Counted from the first letter of the stretch, positions 33,589 to 42,563 are shown. The stretch: 64,000 nucleotides of DNA from Pedococcus cremeus (GCF_900111375.1 NZ_FOHB01000001.1:496001-560000); one strand, 5' to 3'. Numbers and translations: made by a program. Notes: a model not told the origin generated them from the letters alone.

Positions 33589-35226
33589 GTGCCAGACCAA
33601 CCCATCACCCCGCCGGACCCCGACGACGAGGGAGAGCAGGGGGAAACCCCGGACAAGCAGGACAAGCCGCGCCACGAGCCGCTGCGGCCGCGTGGCCCCG
33701 GTGAGTCGGGCCCGCCTCCCAGCTCCCGCCCCGCCGGGTTCGGCACCGGTGCGACGCCGCCCCCGGCTGGCTCCGGCGACAGCGGCTCCGGGCTGCCGCC
33801 CGAGCTCGAGGCGATGATCGGGCGCCTGACCGGCGGCCAGGGCATCGACCCCGACATGGCCAAGATGCTGCAGGGCATGGGTATCGAGAACATCGACCCC
33901 GCCATGCTGCAGATGGTGACGGCTCAGGTGCAGGCCATGTTCGCCGGCTCGGACGACGAGCCGTTCAACGTCGAGGTGGCCACCGACACCGCGCGCAAGA
34001 CCGTCTCCGCCGCCGGTGACTCCTCCGTCACCGCCGCGGACGCCGCCAAGGTGGCCCAGGCCGCCCAGGTGGCCGGCCTCTGGCTCGACCAGGTCACCGA
34101 CTTCGGGCCGCCCGGCATCAGCACGCACGCGTGGAGCCGGGCCGAGTGGGTCGAGGCGACGATGCCGACGTGGCGCAGCCTCGTCGAGCCGGTCGCCGAG
34201 GGCGTGGGCCGGGCGATCAGCGCCGCCATGCGCACCCAGCTCGAGCAGCTCGGCGAGGGCGCCCTGCCCGAGGGCTTGCTCCCCGCCGGCATCGACCCCC
34301 GCGCGCTGCTCGGCCAGATGGAGCCGATGCTGGCCCGGATGAGCGGGTCGATGTTCGGCCTCCAGGTCGGACAGGCCGTCGGCGCCCTGGCCCAGGAGAT
34401 CGTCAGCGGCACCGAGATCGGTCTGCCGCTCGTCAGCGACCAGGCCGTGGCACTGCTGCCGGCGAACGTCGACGCCTTCGCCGAGGGCCTCGAGGTCGAC
34501 CTCGACCAGGTGCGGATCTACCTCGCGGTCCGGGAGGCCGCGCGGGTGCGGCTCTTCGCCGACGTGCCGTGGCTGGGTCCGCAGCTGCTGGCGGCGGTGC
34601 GCGACTACGCCCGCGACATCACCATCGACACCGAGCGCATCGAGGCCGGCCTGCAGCAGGTCGACCCCACCAACCCCGAGGCCCTGCAGGCCGCCCTCCA
34701 GGACCAGCTGTTCCGGCCCGACCCCAGCCCCAGCCAGAAGGCGGCCCTGTCCCGGCTCGAGACCTACCTCGCGCTGGTCGAGGGCTGGGTCGACGTCGTG
34801 ACCGAGCGGGCCACTCGCGACCACCTGCCCCAGACCGCTGCCCTCGGTGAGGCGGTGCGTCGCCGCCGGGCCATCGGTGGGCCGGCCGAGAAGGTGTTCA
34901 GCGGCCTGGTCGGCCTCGAGCTGCGGCCCCGGCGGCTCCGCGACGCCGCCAACCTCTTCGCCGCCATCGAGGCCCAGCACGGTGCGGCCGCGCGCGACGC
35001 GGCGTGGGGCCACCCCGACGTGGCTCCCACCGGCGCCGACCTCGATGACCCCCTCGGCTACGTCGAGCGCATCGGCTCCCCGACCGTCAGCGACATGGAC
35101 GCCGCCCTCGACGAGCTGCTGCGGGAAGGCGGCGCCGGCGACACCGACGGCCCGACCGGCGACGGCACGCCGGACGACGGCAGCGACGGCGGCTCCACCC
35201 CCGGTGGCTCCGGGGACGGCCGGTGA
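33589..35226 (+). CDS. DUF2342 family protein (zincin-like)
   Basis: A 545-aa protein of the family annotated as zinc-dependent metalloprotease (Rv3195 position). The N-terminal 70 residues are Pro-rich and acidic; the conserved core follows (ISAAMRTQLEQLGEGALPEG, MFGLQVGQAVGALAQEI). Where a metallopeptidase would show H-E-x-x-H, this one reads R-E-A-A-R at residues 315-319, followed by FADVPWL, so both zinc histidines are missing and catalysis by the usual mechanism is unlikely. GTG 33589 follows AGGAG. Its stop overlaps the NUDIX gene start. Confidence 0.87.
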   Translation: MPDQPITPPDPDDEGEQGETPDKQDKPRHEPLRPRGPGESGPPPSSRPAGFGTGATPPPAGSGDSGSGLPPELEAMIGRLTGGQGIDPDMAKMLQGMGIENIDPAMLQMVTAQVQAMFAGSDDEPFNVEVATDTARKTVSAAGDSSVTAADAAKVAQAAQVAGLWLDQVTDFGPPGISTHAWSRAEWVEATMPTWRSLVEPVAEGVGRAISAAMRTQLEQLGEGALPEGLLPAGIDPRALLGQMEPMLARMSGSMFGLQVGQAVGALAQEIVSGTEIGLPLVSDQAVALLPANVDAFAEGLEVDLDQVRIYLAVREAARVRLFADVPWLGPQLLAAVRDYARDITIDTERIEAGLQQVDPTNPEALQAALQDQLFRPDPSPSQKAALSRLETYLALVEGWVDVVTERATRDHLPQTAALGEAVRRRRAIGGPAEKVFSGLVGLELRPRRLRDAANLFAAIEAQHGAAARDAAWGHPDVAPTGADLDDPLGYVERIGSPTVSDMDAALDELLREGGAGDTDGPTGDGTPDDGSDGGSTPGGSGDGR

Positions 35227-35804
35227 CGGCGCCCACCGAAGGCGTCCCGGCGGCATACCTGACCCTGCGCGACGACGCGCGCGCCCTCCTGTCCGGCTGG
35301 GACGCACCGGACGCGCAGCAGGAGTCCCTGCGGGTCGAGCTCCTCGAGCACCTCGAGGCGCACGACGACGTGATGTGGAAGCAGGGGCCGCCCGCCCACC
35401 TCACCGCGAGCGCCCTGGTGCTCAACACGAGCCTCGACAATGTGCTGCTGACCCTCCACGCCAAGGCGGGGCTGTGGCTGCAGTTCGGCGGGCACTTCGA
35501 GCCGCAGGACGCCTCGGTGCTGGACGCCGCCACCCGCGAGGCCCGCGAGGAGTCGGGTCTGGCGGGGCTGGAGCTCGCGCCGCAGCTGGTGCACCTCGAC
35601 CGGCACCGGCTCATCGCCTCCGGGTTCGGGCGCTGCCGTGAGCACCTCGACCTGCGCTACGCCGGGGTGGCGACCGACGAGGCGGGCTTCGCGGTCAGCG
35701 ACGAGTCGCTCGACGTGCGCTGGTGGCCGGTCGACGACCTCCCGCCCGAGAGCCGCCACGAGATCCTGCCGCTCGCGACGGCGGCGCGGCGGCTGCTCGG
35801 CTGA
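35223..35804 (+). CDS. NUDIX hydrolase
   Basis: A 193-aa NUDIX protein. The NUDIX helix is REAREESG after GGHFEPQD; the spacing matches an actinobacterial subgroup whose box deviates slightly from G-x5-E-x7-R-E-U-x-E-E (Ala replaces the first Glu). It would hydrolyse a nucleoside diphosphate-linked compound. GTG 35223 overlaps the stop of the DUF2342 gene (GTGA). It converges with the YgjP-like peptidase gene. Confidence 0.87.
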   Translation: MTAPTEGVPAAYLTLRDDARALLSGWDAPDAQQESLRVELLEHLEAHDDVMWKQGPPAHLTASALVLNTSLDNVLLTLHAKAGLWLQFGGHFEPQDASVLDAATREAREESGLAGLELAPQLVHLDRHRLIASGFGRCREHLDLRYAGVATDEAGFAVSDESLDVRWWPVDDLPPESRHEILPLATAARRLLG

Positions 35805-35849
35805 GCCGGCCGGGTCGCTCCCCGACGACGACTCGGCCGCTGTCGACGA

Positions 35850-36476
35850 CTACTCGTCGACCTCTTCGCCGACCTCTTCGCCGACCTCGAGGGCGGCGAC
35901 GCCGTCCAGCTCGGCCGCCTCCTCCGCGGCCGCCCGGGCGGGATCTGCGGGGGCCAGGTCGAGGTGGGCGGCGGCAGCCACGCCCTCGAGGTAGCCACGA
36001 GCCCGCTCCATGCGGGGGAAGCCGCCCACGAGCGACCAGAAGTCCTTGCCGTGGCCCGGCACGATGAGGTGGGCGAGCTCGTGCAGCACGACGTAGTCGA
36101 GGACGTAGCCGGGCATCCCGCGCACCCGGGTCGAGATGCGGATGGTGCCGTCGGCCGGGGTGCAGGACCCCCACCGCGACTGCTGGTTCTCGACCCAGCG
36201 GATGCTGGCCGGCTTGGCGAGACCGCCGAGGTAGCGGCGCGAGAGCTCCTCGGCCCGCGCCGTGAGCTCGGTGTCGCTGGGGTTGCGGCGGCGGTCACCC
36301 GCGGCCAGGCGGTCGAGCATGGTGGCCACCCACTGCCGTTCCTCGGCCTTGGTGAAGCGCGCCGGGATCAGCACGACGGTGCGCCCTTCCTCGCGGTAGG
36401 CGCTCACCGTGCGACGGCGCCGGCGACTGCGCCGGACCTCGACATCGGGGGTGTCCACCCCCCGAACATAGGCCAC
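35850..36476 (-). CDS. YgjP/DUF45-type zinc metallopeptidase (M48-like)
   Basis: A 208-aa protein with the DUF45 signature: RWVENQQSRWGSCTP, then HELAHLIVPGHGKDFW with the zinc H-E-x-x-H intact. The C-terminus is an acidic Glu-Val repeat tail (EVGEEVGEEV). It is probably a soluble peptidase of unknown substrate; an unrelated metalloprotease-like gene (DUF2342) lies nearby. GTG 36476 follows GAGG at about 5 nt. Confidence 0.88.
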   Translation of the reverse strand: MAYVRGVDTPDVEVRRSRRRRRTVSAYREEGRTVVLIPARFTKAEERQWVATMLDRLAAGDRRRNPSDTELTARAEELSRRYLGGLAKPASIRWVENQQSRWGSCTPADGTIRISTRVRGMPGYVLDYVVLHELAHLIVPGHGKDFWSLVGGFPRMERARGYLEGVAAAAHLDLAPADPARAAAEEAAELDGVAALEVGEEVGEEVDE

Positions 36477-36507
36477 GAAGGCCTCGTGACCTAGGGTTTT
36501 GTCCGCC

Positions 36508-37344
36508 TCAGCGGCCGTGGAAGGTGGGGCTGCGCTTCTCGGCGGCGGCCGCGATGCCCTCGTGCAGGTCGTCGGTGGCCAGGGTGACCGCCTGCGCCAG
36601 CGCCTCCCACTCCAGCGCCCGCTCGTAGGTCGCGTGGCCCCCGTCGCGCACCGCCTGCAGGGTCAGCCGGGTCGCGACCGGCGCGGCTGCCGCCACCCGC
36701 TCGGCGGCCGCAAGGGCGTGCCCGAGCACCTCCTCGGCAGGGGCCGCCAGCGACACCAGGCCGAGGCCCACGGCCTCCTGGCCGGTGACGATGCGCCCCG
36801 TGAGCAGCAGGTCCCGCGCCACCGCGTGGCCGGCGACGTCGGGCAGCGACCACGTCGTCGCCATGCCCGGGTGCAGCCCCAGAGAGGTGAACGGCACGCC
36901 CAGCTTGGCGTCAGCGGCGGCATACCGGACGTCCATGGCGAGCGCGAGCGCGAAGCCGGCCCCGATCGCGTGGCCGTTGACCGCCGCGATCGTGGGCACC
37001 TCGAGCTGCTTGACGGTGAGCCAGGAGCGGTAGAACGCCAGCATCCGGGTCCGCAGGTCGGCCACCTGCGCGTCGGGCTCGGAGACGATCCACGACAGGT
37101 CGCCGCCGGCGTTGAACGCCGAGCCCTCGCCCGTGACCACGACGGCGGCGAGGTCCGCGTCCTGTCGCAGCAGCCCCATCAGCCTCACCCAGGACGCCGT
37201 CATGGCGGTGCTCATCGAGTTCCGGCGCTCGGGCAGGTCGAAGGTGACGACCGCGATCCGGCGCCCGGAGGCCTCCCGCGCCTCCACCCGGAGGTCCTCG
37301 TAGGGGGTGGTCCACCACGTCGTCGGGGCGCTCTGGTCGGTCAT
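36508..37344 (-). CDS. enoyl-CoA hydratase/isomerase family protein
   Basis: A 278-aa crotonase-fold enzyme. The oxyanion-hole segments are GEGSAFNAGGDL and NGHAIGAGFALALAMDVRYAA; the usual catalytic glutamates are not obvious (LGLHPGMATTWSLPDV), so it could be a hydratase, isomerase or another crotonase. The ATG 37344 lies exactly 7 nt after the -10 box TAGGCT, so the mRNA is probably leaderless. No other beta-oxidation gene is adjacent. Confidence 0.85.
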   Translation of the reverse strand: MTDQSAPTTWWTTPYEDLRVEAREASGRRIAVVTFDLPERRNSMSTAMTASWVRLMGLLRQDADLAAVVVTGEGSAFNAGGDLSWIVSEPDAQVADLRTRMLAFYRSWLTVKQLEVPTIAAVNGHAIGAGFALALAMDVRYAAADAKLGVPFTSLGLHPGMATTWSLPDVAGHAVARDLLLTGRIVTGQEAVGLGLVSLAAPAEEVLGHALAAAERVAAAAPVATRLTLQAVRDGGHATYERALEWEALAQAVTLATDDLHEGIAAAAEKRSPTFHGR

Positions 37345-37351
37345 GGGGACG

Positions 37352-37357
37352 AGCCTA
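37352..37357 (-). promoter_or_regulatory. -10 box of a leaderless promoter (crotonase gene)
   Basis: TAGGCT on the minus strand, 7 nt before ATG 37344. Confidence 0.6.
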
Positions 37358-37478
37358 GGGGGCGGGCGCTGAGCACGAGCGACACGCCCCGCTGCGCGAT
37401 TTTGTGCTCAGCATGGTCTACGGTGGCCGAAGTCCAGCACCGCAACCGTGCGGTGGTATCGACAAGGAGACATACGCG

Positions 37479-37637
37479 ATGGCTGACGAGACCTACAAGG
37501 GCGAGTTCTACTGCGTGAAGTGCAAGGAGAAGCGCGAGGCCGAGGGCAAGGTCGTCGAGACCAACGGCCGCCGCATGGCCAAGGGTGTGTGCCCGGTCTG
37601 CGGCACCAACCTCAACCGCATTCTCGGCAAGGCCTGA
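37479..37637 (+). CDS. DUF5679 zinc-ribbon protein
   Basis: A 52-aa protein with two C-x2-C pairs (CVKC and CPVC) that make a small zinc ribbon, and the DUF5679 pattern GEFYCVKCKEKREAEGKV...GRRMAKGVCPVCG. ATG 37479 has an AAGGAG ribosome binding site. It stands alone and is followed by a strong hairpin terminator. The function is unknown; the basic small zinc ribbon suggests nucleic-acid or protein binding. Confidence 0.88.
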   Translation: MADETYKGEFYCVKCKEKREAEGKVVETNGRRMAKGVCPVCGTNLNRILGKA

Positions 37638-37660
37638 GGCAGCGCCTCACCCCAGTCAAC

Positions 37661-37708
37661 GCGAGAGGGGCGGGACCAGCGGCTGCGGCCGGGTCCCGCC
37701 CCTCTCGC
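37661..37708 (+). terminator. terminator of the DUF5679 gene
   Basis: A perfect 17-bp stem (37661-37677 with 37692-37708) and a 14-nt loop, 23 bp after the stop. Confidence 0.8.
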
Positions 37709-37823
37709 GTGCCCGCCGCCGGTGCGGGCGCTGTGGATGACGGCCCGGCCGGCCGCACGCGCTGTGCGAGGGTGACGGAACAGCCACACCACCCACGTTG
37801 CCCGGCCCGCGAGGAGGCGGTCG

Positions 37824-38828
37824 ATGGTCGCCAGGCCTCGCCTGAAGGAACAGTTCCGGCCCCTGCGCCGCGGCCACGGCCGGGTGCAGCTCGGGCTCGA
37901 CCCCGCGGTCGGCGTGGTGCTCGAAGGGCTCTCCGAGGAGGAGGTGCAGCTGCTCGAGCACCTCGACGGAAGCCTCGACGAGGTGGCGGCCACGGCCTGG
38001 GCGGCCCGCCGCGGCATCCCGGCCGAGCGCGTGGCCACCCTGCTGCGGACGCTGCGCGCCCACTCCCTCACCGTCGAGCGCCCCGCCCACCGGTTCGACC
38101 TCGCCGGCCTCGCGCCCGCGGCGCGTGACGCCCTGCGCGCCGACGCGGCCGCGCTGGCCTGCGCCTACCGCAGCCCCGACGACGGGTATGCCGTGCTCGG
38201 CCGCCGTGCCCGGCGCCAGGTCGTGGTGTGCGGCACCGGTGGCCTGCCGGCCCTGCTGGTGCAGGCCCTGCGGCAGGCGGGGGTGGGGCACGTGCTCACT
38301 GGCCGGTATGCCGGTGAGGAGCCGCCGGGGCAGCGCCCGCCCGACCTCGTGGTGCTGACCGGGGTCGGCGCGGTGGCCGCCGAGGCGGCCTCCCCCTGGC
38401 TGCGCGGGCGGGTGGCCCACCTGCCCGTGGTGCTGCACGGCACCAGCGCCGAGGTGGGCCCGCTGGTCGTGCCCGGCACCGGGCCGTGCCTGCGGTGCGT
38501 CGACCTCACCCGCACCGACCACGACCCGGGGTGGCCCGCCGTGCTCGCCCAGCTCACCCCGACCGCCGTCGGCCCGGTGGCCGAGGCCTCCGGTGAGACC
38601 TCGCTCGTCTTCGCCACCGCCGGCCTGGCCGCCATGACCGTGCTCGCGGCACTCGACGGCCACCCGCAGCACCCCGGCACGTCGTGGCGCCTCGGGCTGC
38701 CGGCGCCCCGGGTCGCCGAGCAGGTGTGGCTGCGGCATCCCGACTGCGGTTGCGCAGGGGCCGACGCGCAGGGAAAGCAGGGTCCGGAGCGCGGTTCTGC
38801 ACGGGCGTCAGCCACAATGGCTGGGTGA
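37824..38828 (+). CDS. cyclodehydratase-like/ThiF-related protein (TOMM E1-like), orphan
   Basis: A 334-aa protein resembling the partner (C/ocin-ThiF) protein of azole-forming cyclodehydratases. Residues about 1-100 form a winged-helix leader-peptide-binding-like region; a Rossmann segment follows (VVVCGTGGLPALLVQALRQAG) and then the family zinc motif GPCLRCVDLTRTDHDPGWP, with a C-terminal HPDCGC completing a Cys quartet. No YcaO gene or precursor peptide is in the window. Its stop overlaps the AarF start (GTGA), the Rv3196-Rv3197 arrangement. It may serve a housekeeping role rather than natural-product synthesis. Confidence 0.78.
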   Translation: MVARPRLKEQFRPLRRGHGRVQLGLDPAVGVVLEGLSEEEVQLLEHLDGSLDEVAATAWAARRGIPAERVATLLRTLRAHSLTVERPAHRFDLAGLAPAARDALRADAAALACAYRSPDDGYAVLGRRARRQVVVCGTGGLPALLVQALRQAGVGHVLTGRYAGEEPPGQRPPDLVVLTGVGAVAAEAASPWLRGRVAHLPVVLHGTSAEVGPLVVPGTGPCLRCVDLTRTDHDPGWPAVLAQLTPTAVGPVAEASGETSLVFATAGLAAMTVLAALDGHPQHPGTSWRLGLPAPRVAEQVWLRHPDCGCAGADAQGKQGPERGSARASATMAG

Positions 38829-40162
38829 GTGACCTACCGCGCAAAGCGGTCAGCCGTACCGCCCGCCTCGCCAGCCTTCCGCTGGGGTTCGCCGGGCGCA
38901 CCGCGCTGGGCTTCGGCAAACGGGTCGGCGGCAAGCCGGCGGAGGCCGTCGCCGCGGAGCTCCAGGCTCGCACGGCGGAGCAGCTGTTCAAGGTCCTCGG
39001 CGAGCTCAAGGGCGGGGCGATGAAGTTCGGCCAGGCCCTGTCGGTCATGGAGGCGGCCATGCCGGAGGAGGTCGCCGGGCCCTACCGGGCGACCCTCACC
39101 AAGCTGCAGGAGGCGGCGCCGCCCATGCCCGCTTCCACGGTGCACAAGGTGCTCGCGGCCGAGCTGGGTCCGCGCTGGCGCACCGCCAAGTTCCTGTCGT
39201 TCGACGACAAGCCGGCTGCGGCCGCCTCGATCGGGCAGGTGCACCGGGCCGTCTGGCGCGACGGCCGACCGGTGGCGGTCAAGATCCAGTACCCCGGCGC
39301 GGCCGAGGCCCTCGTCAGCGACCTCAACCAGCTCGCGCGGGTGGCCCGGGTCGCCGGGGGCTGGATCCCCGGCATCGACATCAAGCCGATCACCGACGAG
39401 CTGAAGTCGCGGATGTCCGAGGAGCTCGACTACAACCTCGAGGCGGCCAACCAGCGCCGGTTCGCCAAGGTCTTCCGCGACGACCCCCACTTCGTCGTGC
39501 CCGACGTGCTGGTCAACAGCGAGCACGTGATCGTCTCGGAGTGGCTTGACGGCACGCCGCTGTCGCAGATCGTCGCCAACGGCACCCGCGAGCAGCGCGA
39601 CGAGGCGTCACGCCTCTACCTCGAGTTCCTCATGGTCGGCCCCCACCGGGCTGGGCTGCTGCACGCCGACCCGCACCCGGGCAACTTCCGGCTGACTGCC
39701 GACGGCCGGCTCGGGGTCATCGACTTCGGCGCCGTGAACCGCCTCCCCGGCGGCCTGCCGTCGTCGATGGGCGAGCTGATCTCCGACGCCCTCGACGGCG
39801 ACGCCCTCACCCTGGCCGACGGCCTGCGCCGCGAGGGGTTCATCAAGCCGTCGATGCAGGTCGACCCGCACGCCGTGCTGACCTACCTCGACCCGCTCAT
39901 CGAGCCGATGCGCCACGAGGAGTTCGAGTTCAGCCGGGCCTGGCTGCGCGGCGTGGCCCAGCACATCAACGACGTGCGGCAGCCGGAGTTCCTCACCGGC
40001 ATGAAGCTCAACCTGCCACCGGCCTACCTGCTGATCCACCGGGTCTGGCTCGGCGGCATCGGCGTGCTCTGCCAGCTCGACGGCACCGTGCCGGCGCGGG
40101 CGATCATCATCGAGCACATGCCCGGCATGCGGCTGCGCCACCTGCCGCCCACCGTCGACTGA
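38825..40162 (+). CDS. AarF/ABC1/UbiB family atypical kinase
   Basis: A 445-aa ABC1 kinase (Rv3197 position). Motifs: the family K-x-G-Q (KFGQALSVMEAAMPEE), ATP Lys in VAVKIQYPG, catalytic loop LHADPHPGNF and metal motif VIDFGAVNR. The Ala-rich loop replacing the Gly-rich loop (AAAASIGQVH) is typical. In mycobacteria the ortholog is linked to macrolide resistance under WhiB7, whose gene lies 2.8 kb away. GTG 38825 overlaps the upstream stop. Confidence 0.9.
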   Translation: MSDLPRKAVSRTARLASLPLGFAGRTALGFGKRVGGKPAEAVAAELQARTAEQLFKVLGELKGGAMKFGQALSVMEAAMPEEVAGPYRATLTKLQEAAPPMPASTVHKVLAAELGPRWRTAKFLSFDDKPAAAASIGQVHRAVWRDGRPVAVKIQYPGAAEALVSDLNQLARVARVAGGWIPGIDIKPITDELKSRMSEELDYNLEAANQRRFAKVFRDDPHFVVPDVLVNSEHVIVSEWLDGTPLSQIVANGTREQRDEASRLYLEFLMVGPHRAGLLHADPHPGNFRLTADGRLGVIDFGAVNRLPGGLPSSMGELISDALDGDALTLADGLRREGFIKPSMQVDPHAVLTYLDPLIEPMRHEEFEFSRAWLRGVAQHINDVRQPEFLTGMKLNLPPAYLLIHRVWLGGIGVLCQLDGTVPARAIIIEHMPGMRLRHLPPTVD

Positions 40163-40211
40163 GTGTGGGGATTCCCATCACAGCCTGATGGTGCTGGGAT
40201 GTCCCTCCCAG

Positions 40212-40436
40212 TCACCACCAGGAGGAGTCGAGCTTGCCCTCGATGCTGCGCAGGTGGCGCCGGCTGCAGGTCTCGCAGGTCCACACGTCGCGGCCGTTCT
40301 CGACCCCACGGGCCCAGGTGAGGCGAGCCAGCCCCTCGTCGGCCGGGGCAGCGCCGCAGGTGGCGCACACCATCGCCGCCGACGCCTGCGCAGCGGAGGG
40401 CTGCGACACCTCCTCGTCCTGCGGCATACCGCTCAC
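40212..40436 (-). CDS. small zinc-ribbon protein
   Basis: A 74-aa protein with two C-x2-C pairs (CATC and CETC) forming a likely zinc ribbon, followed by RRHLRSIEGKLDSSWW at the end. The first GTG (40436) overlaps the stop of the HhH-GPD gene (GTGA), indicating coupling; ATG 40427 lies in the octamer GTATGCCG and is the alternative. The family is conserved beside this DNA-glycosylase-like gene in many actinobacteria as far as I recall. The role is unknown. Confidence 0.75.
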   Translation of the reverse strand: MSGMPQDEEVSQPSAAQASAAMVCATCGAAPADEGLARLTWARGVENGRDVWTCETCSRRHLRSIEGKLDSSWW

Positions 40437-41017
40437 GCCTTCTTCTTGGCGGCGGCCTTGGCGGCCTGCTTGAACTCGCGGACCTTCTGCAGCGACACGT
40501 CGTCGACCACGTCGGCAACCGACCGGTAGGAGCCGTCCTCGGCGTAGGGGCCGATCGCCTCCTGCCAGCCGGCGGGGCGCACCCCGAGCTGCTTGCCGAG
40601 CAGGGCGGCGAAGATGCGGGCCTTCTGGTCGCCGAACCCCGGCAGCGCCTTGAGCCGGGCGAGCAGGTCGGTGCCGTCGGCGGCCTCGGTCCAGATGGTC
40701 TCGGCACGGCCGCCGTACTCGTCGCGCACGACCGTGGCCAGGCCCTGCACGCGCCCCGCCATCGAGCGGCCGTAGCGGTGGATGGCCGGCGGCGTCGCAC
40801 ACAGGTCGGCGAAGGCCTCGGGCTCCGCCTCGGCGATGCGGGCGGGGTCGAGGGTGCCGAACCGGTCGAGGATCTTGGCCGGGCCCCGGAACGCGTGCTC
40901 CATGGGGTACTGCTGGTCGAGCAGCATGCCGACCAGCAGGGCGAACGGGTCGCCGCTCAGCACCTCGTCGGCGTGCTCGTCCTGGGCGATGCGGATCGTG
41001 GGCTGTGCGCTGGCCAT
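40433..41017 (-). CDS. HhH-GPD-type base excision DNA repair protein
   Basis: A 194-aa protein of the uncharacterised HhH-GPD family related to endonuclease III and AlkA: LVGMLLDQQYPMEHAFRGPAKI near the start, and the hairpin LPGFGDQKARIFAALLG. The C-terminus is a Lys/Ala-rich tail (KQAAKAAAKKKA) likely to bind DNA. It lacks the Fe-S cysteines of Nth/MutY. It is expected to remove a damaged base, with unknown specificity. It is coupled to the downstream zinc-ribbon gene. Confidence 0.87.
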   Translation of the reverse strand: MASAQPTIRIAQDEHADEVLSGDPFALLVGMLLDQQYPMEHAFRGPAKILDRFGTLDPARIAEAEPEAFADLCATPPAIHRYGRSMAGRVQGLATVVRDEYGGRAETIWTEAADGTDLLARLKALPGFGDQKARIFAALLGKQLGVRPAGWQEAIGPYAEDGSYRSVADVVDDVSLQKVREFKQAAKAAAKKKA

Positions 41018-41041
41018 GTCGGCAGCGTAGCCAGCGGGCCT

Positions 41042-42550
41042 TCAGTGCAGGTAGACGAAGCCCGGGCCCTCGTCGCGGTAGGGGATCCCGAGGGCGTCGA
41101 GCGCCGGTGCCCACGAGCCGGTCACGGTCTGGTCGGCGCCCTCGAACCCGTGGTCGGCCGTGAGCAGGAACGTCACCTCGTCGGCGACCCCGAGACCGTC
41201 GAGGTGGTCGAGGAACGCCACGAGCCGCCGGTCGGCCTGGCGCAGCGAGTCGCGTGCCATCTCCGACCGCGGCCCTCCCCCGTGGTGCCCGGCGTCGGTG
41301 ACGACGTTGGCCCACCAGGTCAGCACCGGCGCGGCGGTGGGGTCGGCCCACAGCTGGAGCATCTGCTGCAGCCCGAGGTCGTCGACCTGCACACCCCAGC
41401 GGAAGTAGCGGTCCTCGAGGTGGGCGGGGTTGCCCACGAACGGCGACGCGTGCGGGTCGGGCAGCTGGTCGCCGAGGTCGCCCGCGCCGCGGTCGCTGCC
41501 GCTGGCGCGGATCAGCTGCATGGTCGCGTAGTCCGCCCCGCGGTCGATGGCCTCGTCGACACTGGCCGTGCGCGGGCCGGACCCCGGTGCCACGTGGTCG
41601 TTGACCATCTCGAAGACGGTGCGGGCCTGCGGGTGCAGCCACTCGGCGCTGCGGTGCCACGTCGCCTCGTCGTTGGGCACGACCCGCTCGCCGGTGGCCC
41701 GGTCGAAGTAGACGTTGCCCAGCACCCCGTGCCGGCCGGGCCCCAGGCCGGTGAGGATCGAGGTGTGGTTGGTCAGCGTGACGCTGGGGAACTCCGCGAC
41801 CGCGCCGCCGCGCAGCGCGACCCCTCGCTCGACCAGCCGCGCGACGCCCGGCAGCTCGCCGGCCTCGGCGAGGTGCAGCAGGTCGCCGCAGTGGGCGCCG
41901 TCCCAGAGGATGCCGACCACGCGCCGGGGCTGCCCTGCGGGCAGCGGTTCGAGGTATGCCGTGAGCGGCCGGCCGTCGAGCGGGTCGCCGTTGCCGTCGA
42001 GGAGGTCGGACTCCGGGACACCGGCGAGGTGGGCGAGCGTGGGACCGACGTCGATGAGGCGTGCGTGGTCGTCGACGTAGGAGCGGCGCGTGACGCGGGC
42101 TCCGGAGAGGACGAGGGGCGCGCGCGACTGGATGACGTCGAGCGAGCCGTGCTCGCCGTGGTGTCCGCCCTCGTCGGGGAAGTAGTGGCGCGGGGTGTGC
42201 ACGACCGCGACGTCGGGGCTGCGCTCGGCGTGCGCGAACAGCGACAGGATCCGCTCGGCGGCATACGGGTAGGCGTTGTCGGTGGAGACGCGCGGACCCT
42301 CCTGCGCGATCTCGCGCTCGTAGGGCAGGAAGGCCATGGGGTCCTCGCTGGCCACCGGGTCGGCGCCGGCCAGCACCTCGTGCTTGCCGCCGGGGTGGAG
42401 CCGCACCCGGCCGAGGTGGTTCGCGGCGTGCGCCACCGGTGTGCCGTCAGCGTCCGGCTCGACCCAGAGGACGAGGTCGACCATGGCGGCGAGGTCGGGG
42501 GCGCAGAGCGCTGCGATGACGGCGTCGCGGGACCCGGCTGTCGTGTTCAC
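41042..42550 (-). CDS. nucleotide pyrophosphatase/phosphodiesterase family protein
   Basis: A 502-aa alkaline-phosphatase-superfamily enzyme of the NPP type with a circularly unusual layout: residues about 1-190 hold one phosphatase-like part (HTPRHYFPDEGGHHGEHGS, VGPTLAHLAG), and residues about 215-500 hold VVGILWDGAHCGDLL, the nucleophile region FPSVTLTNHTSILTG and LLTADHGFEGAD. It cleaves phosphodiester or pyrophosphate bonds; the substrate is unknown. GTG 42550 sits exactly 7 nt after TAGGGT, so the transcript is probably leaderless and this start is well supported. Confidence 0.85.
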   Translation of the reverse strand: MNTTAGSRDAVIAALCAPDLAAMVDLVLWVEPDADGTPVAHAANHLGRVRLHPGGKHEVLAGADPVASEDPMAFLPYEREIAQEGPRVSTDNAYPYAAERILSLFAHAERSPDVAVVHTPRHYFPDEGGHHGEHGSLDVIQSRAPLVLSGARVTRRSYVDDHARLIDVGPTLAHLAGVPESDLLDGNGDPLDGRPLTAYLEPLPAGQPRRVVGILWDGAHCGDLLHLAEAGELPGVARLVERGVALRGGAVAEFPSVTLTNHTSILTGLGPGRHGVLGNVYFDRATGERVVPNDEATWHRSAEWLHPQARTVFEMVNDHVAPGSGPRTASVDEAIDRGADYATMQLIRASGSDRGAGDLGDQLPDPHASPFVGNPAHLEDRYFRWGVQVDDLGLQQMLQLWADPTAAPVLTWWANVVTDAGHHGGGPRSEMARDSLRQADRRLVAFLDHLDGLGVADEVTFLLTADHGFEGADQTVTGSWAPALDALGIPYRDEGPGFVYLH

Positions 42551-42557
42551 ACTGCGC

Positions 42558-42563
42558 ACCCTA
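42558..42563 (-). promoter_or_regulatory. -10 box of a leaderless promoter (phosphodiesterase gene)
   Basis: TAGGGT on the minus strand, 7 nt before GTG 42550. Confidence 0.6.
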
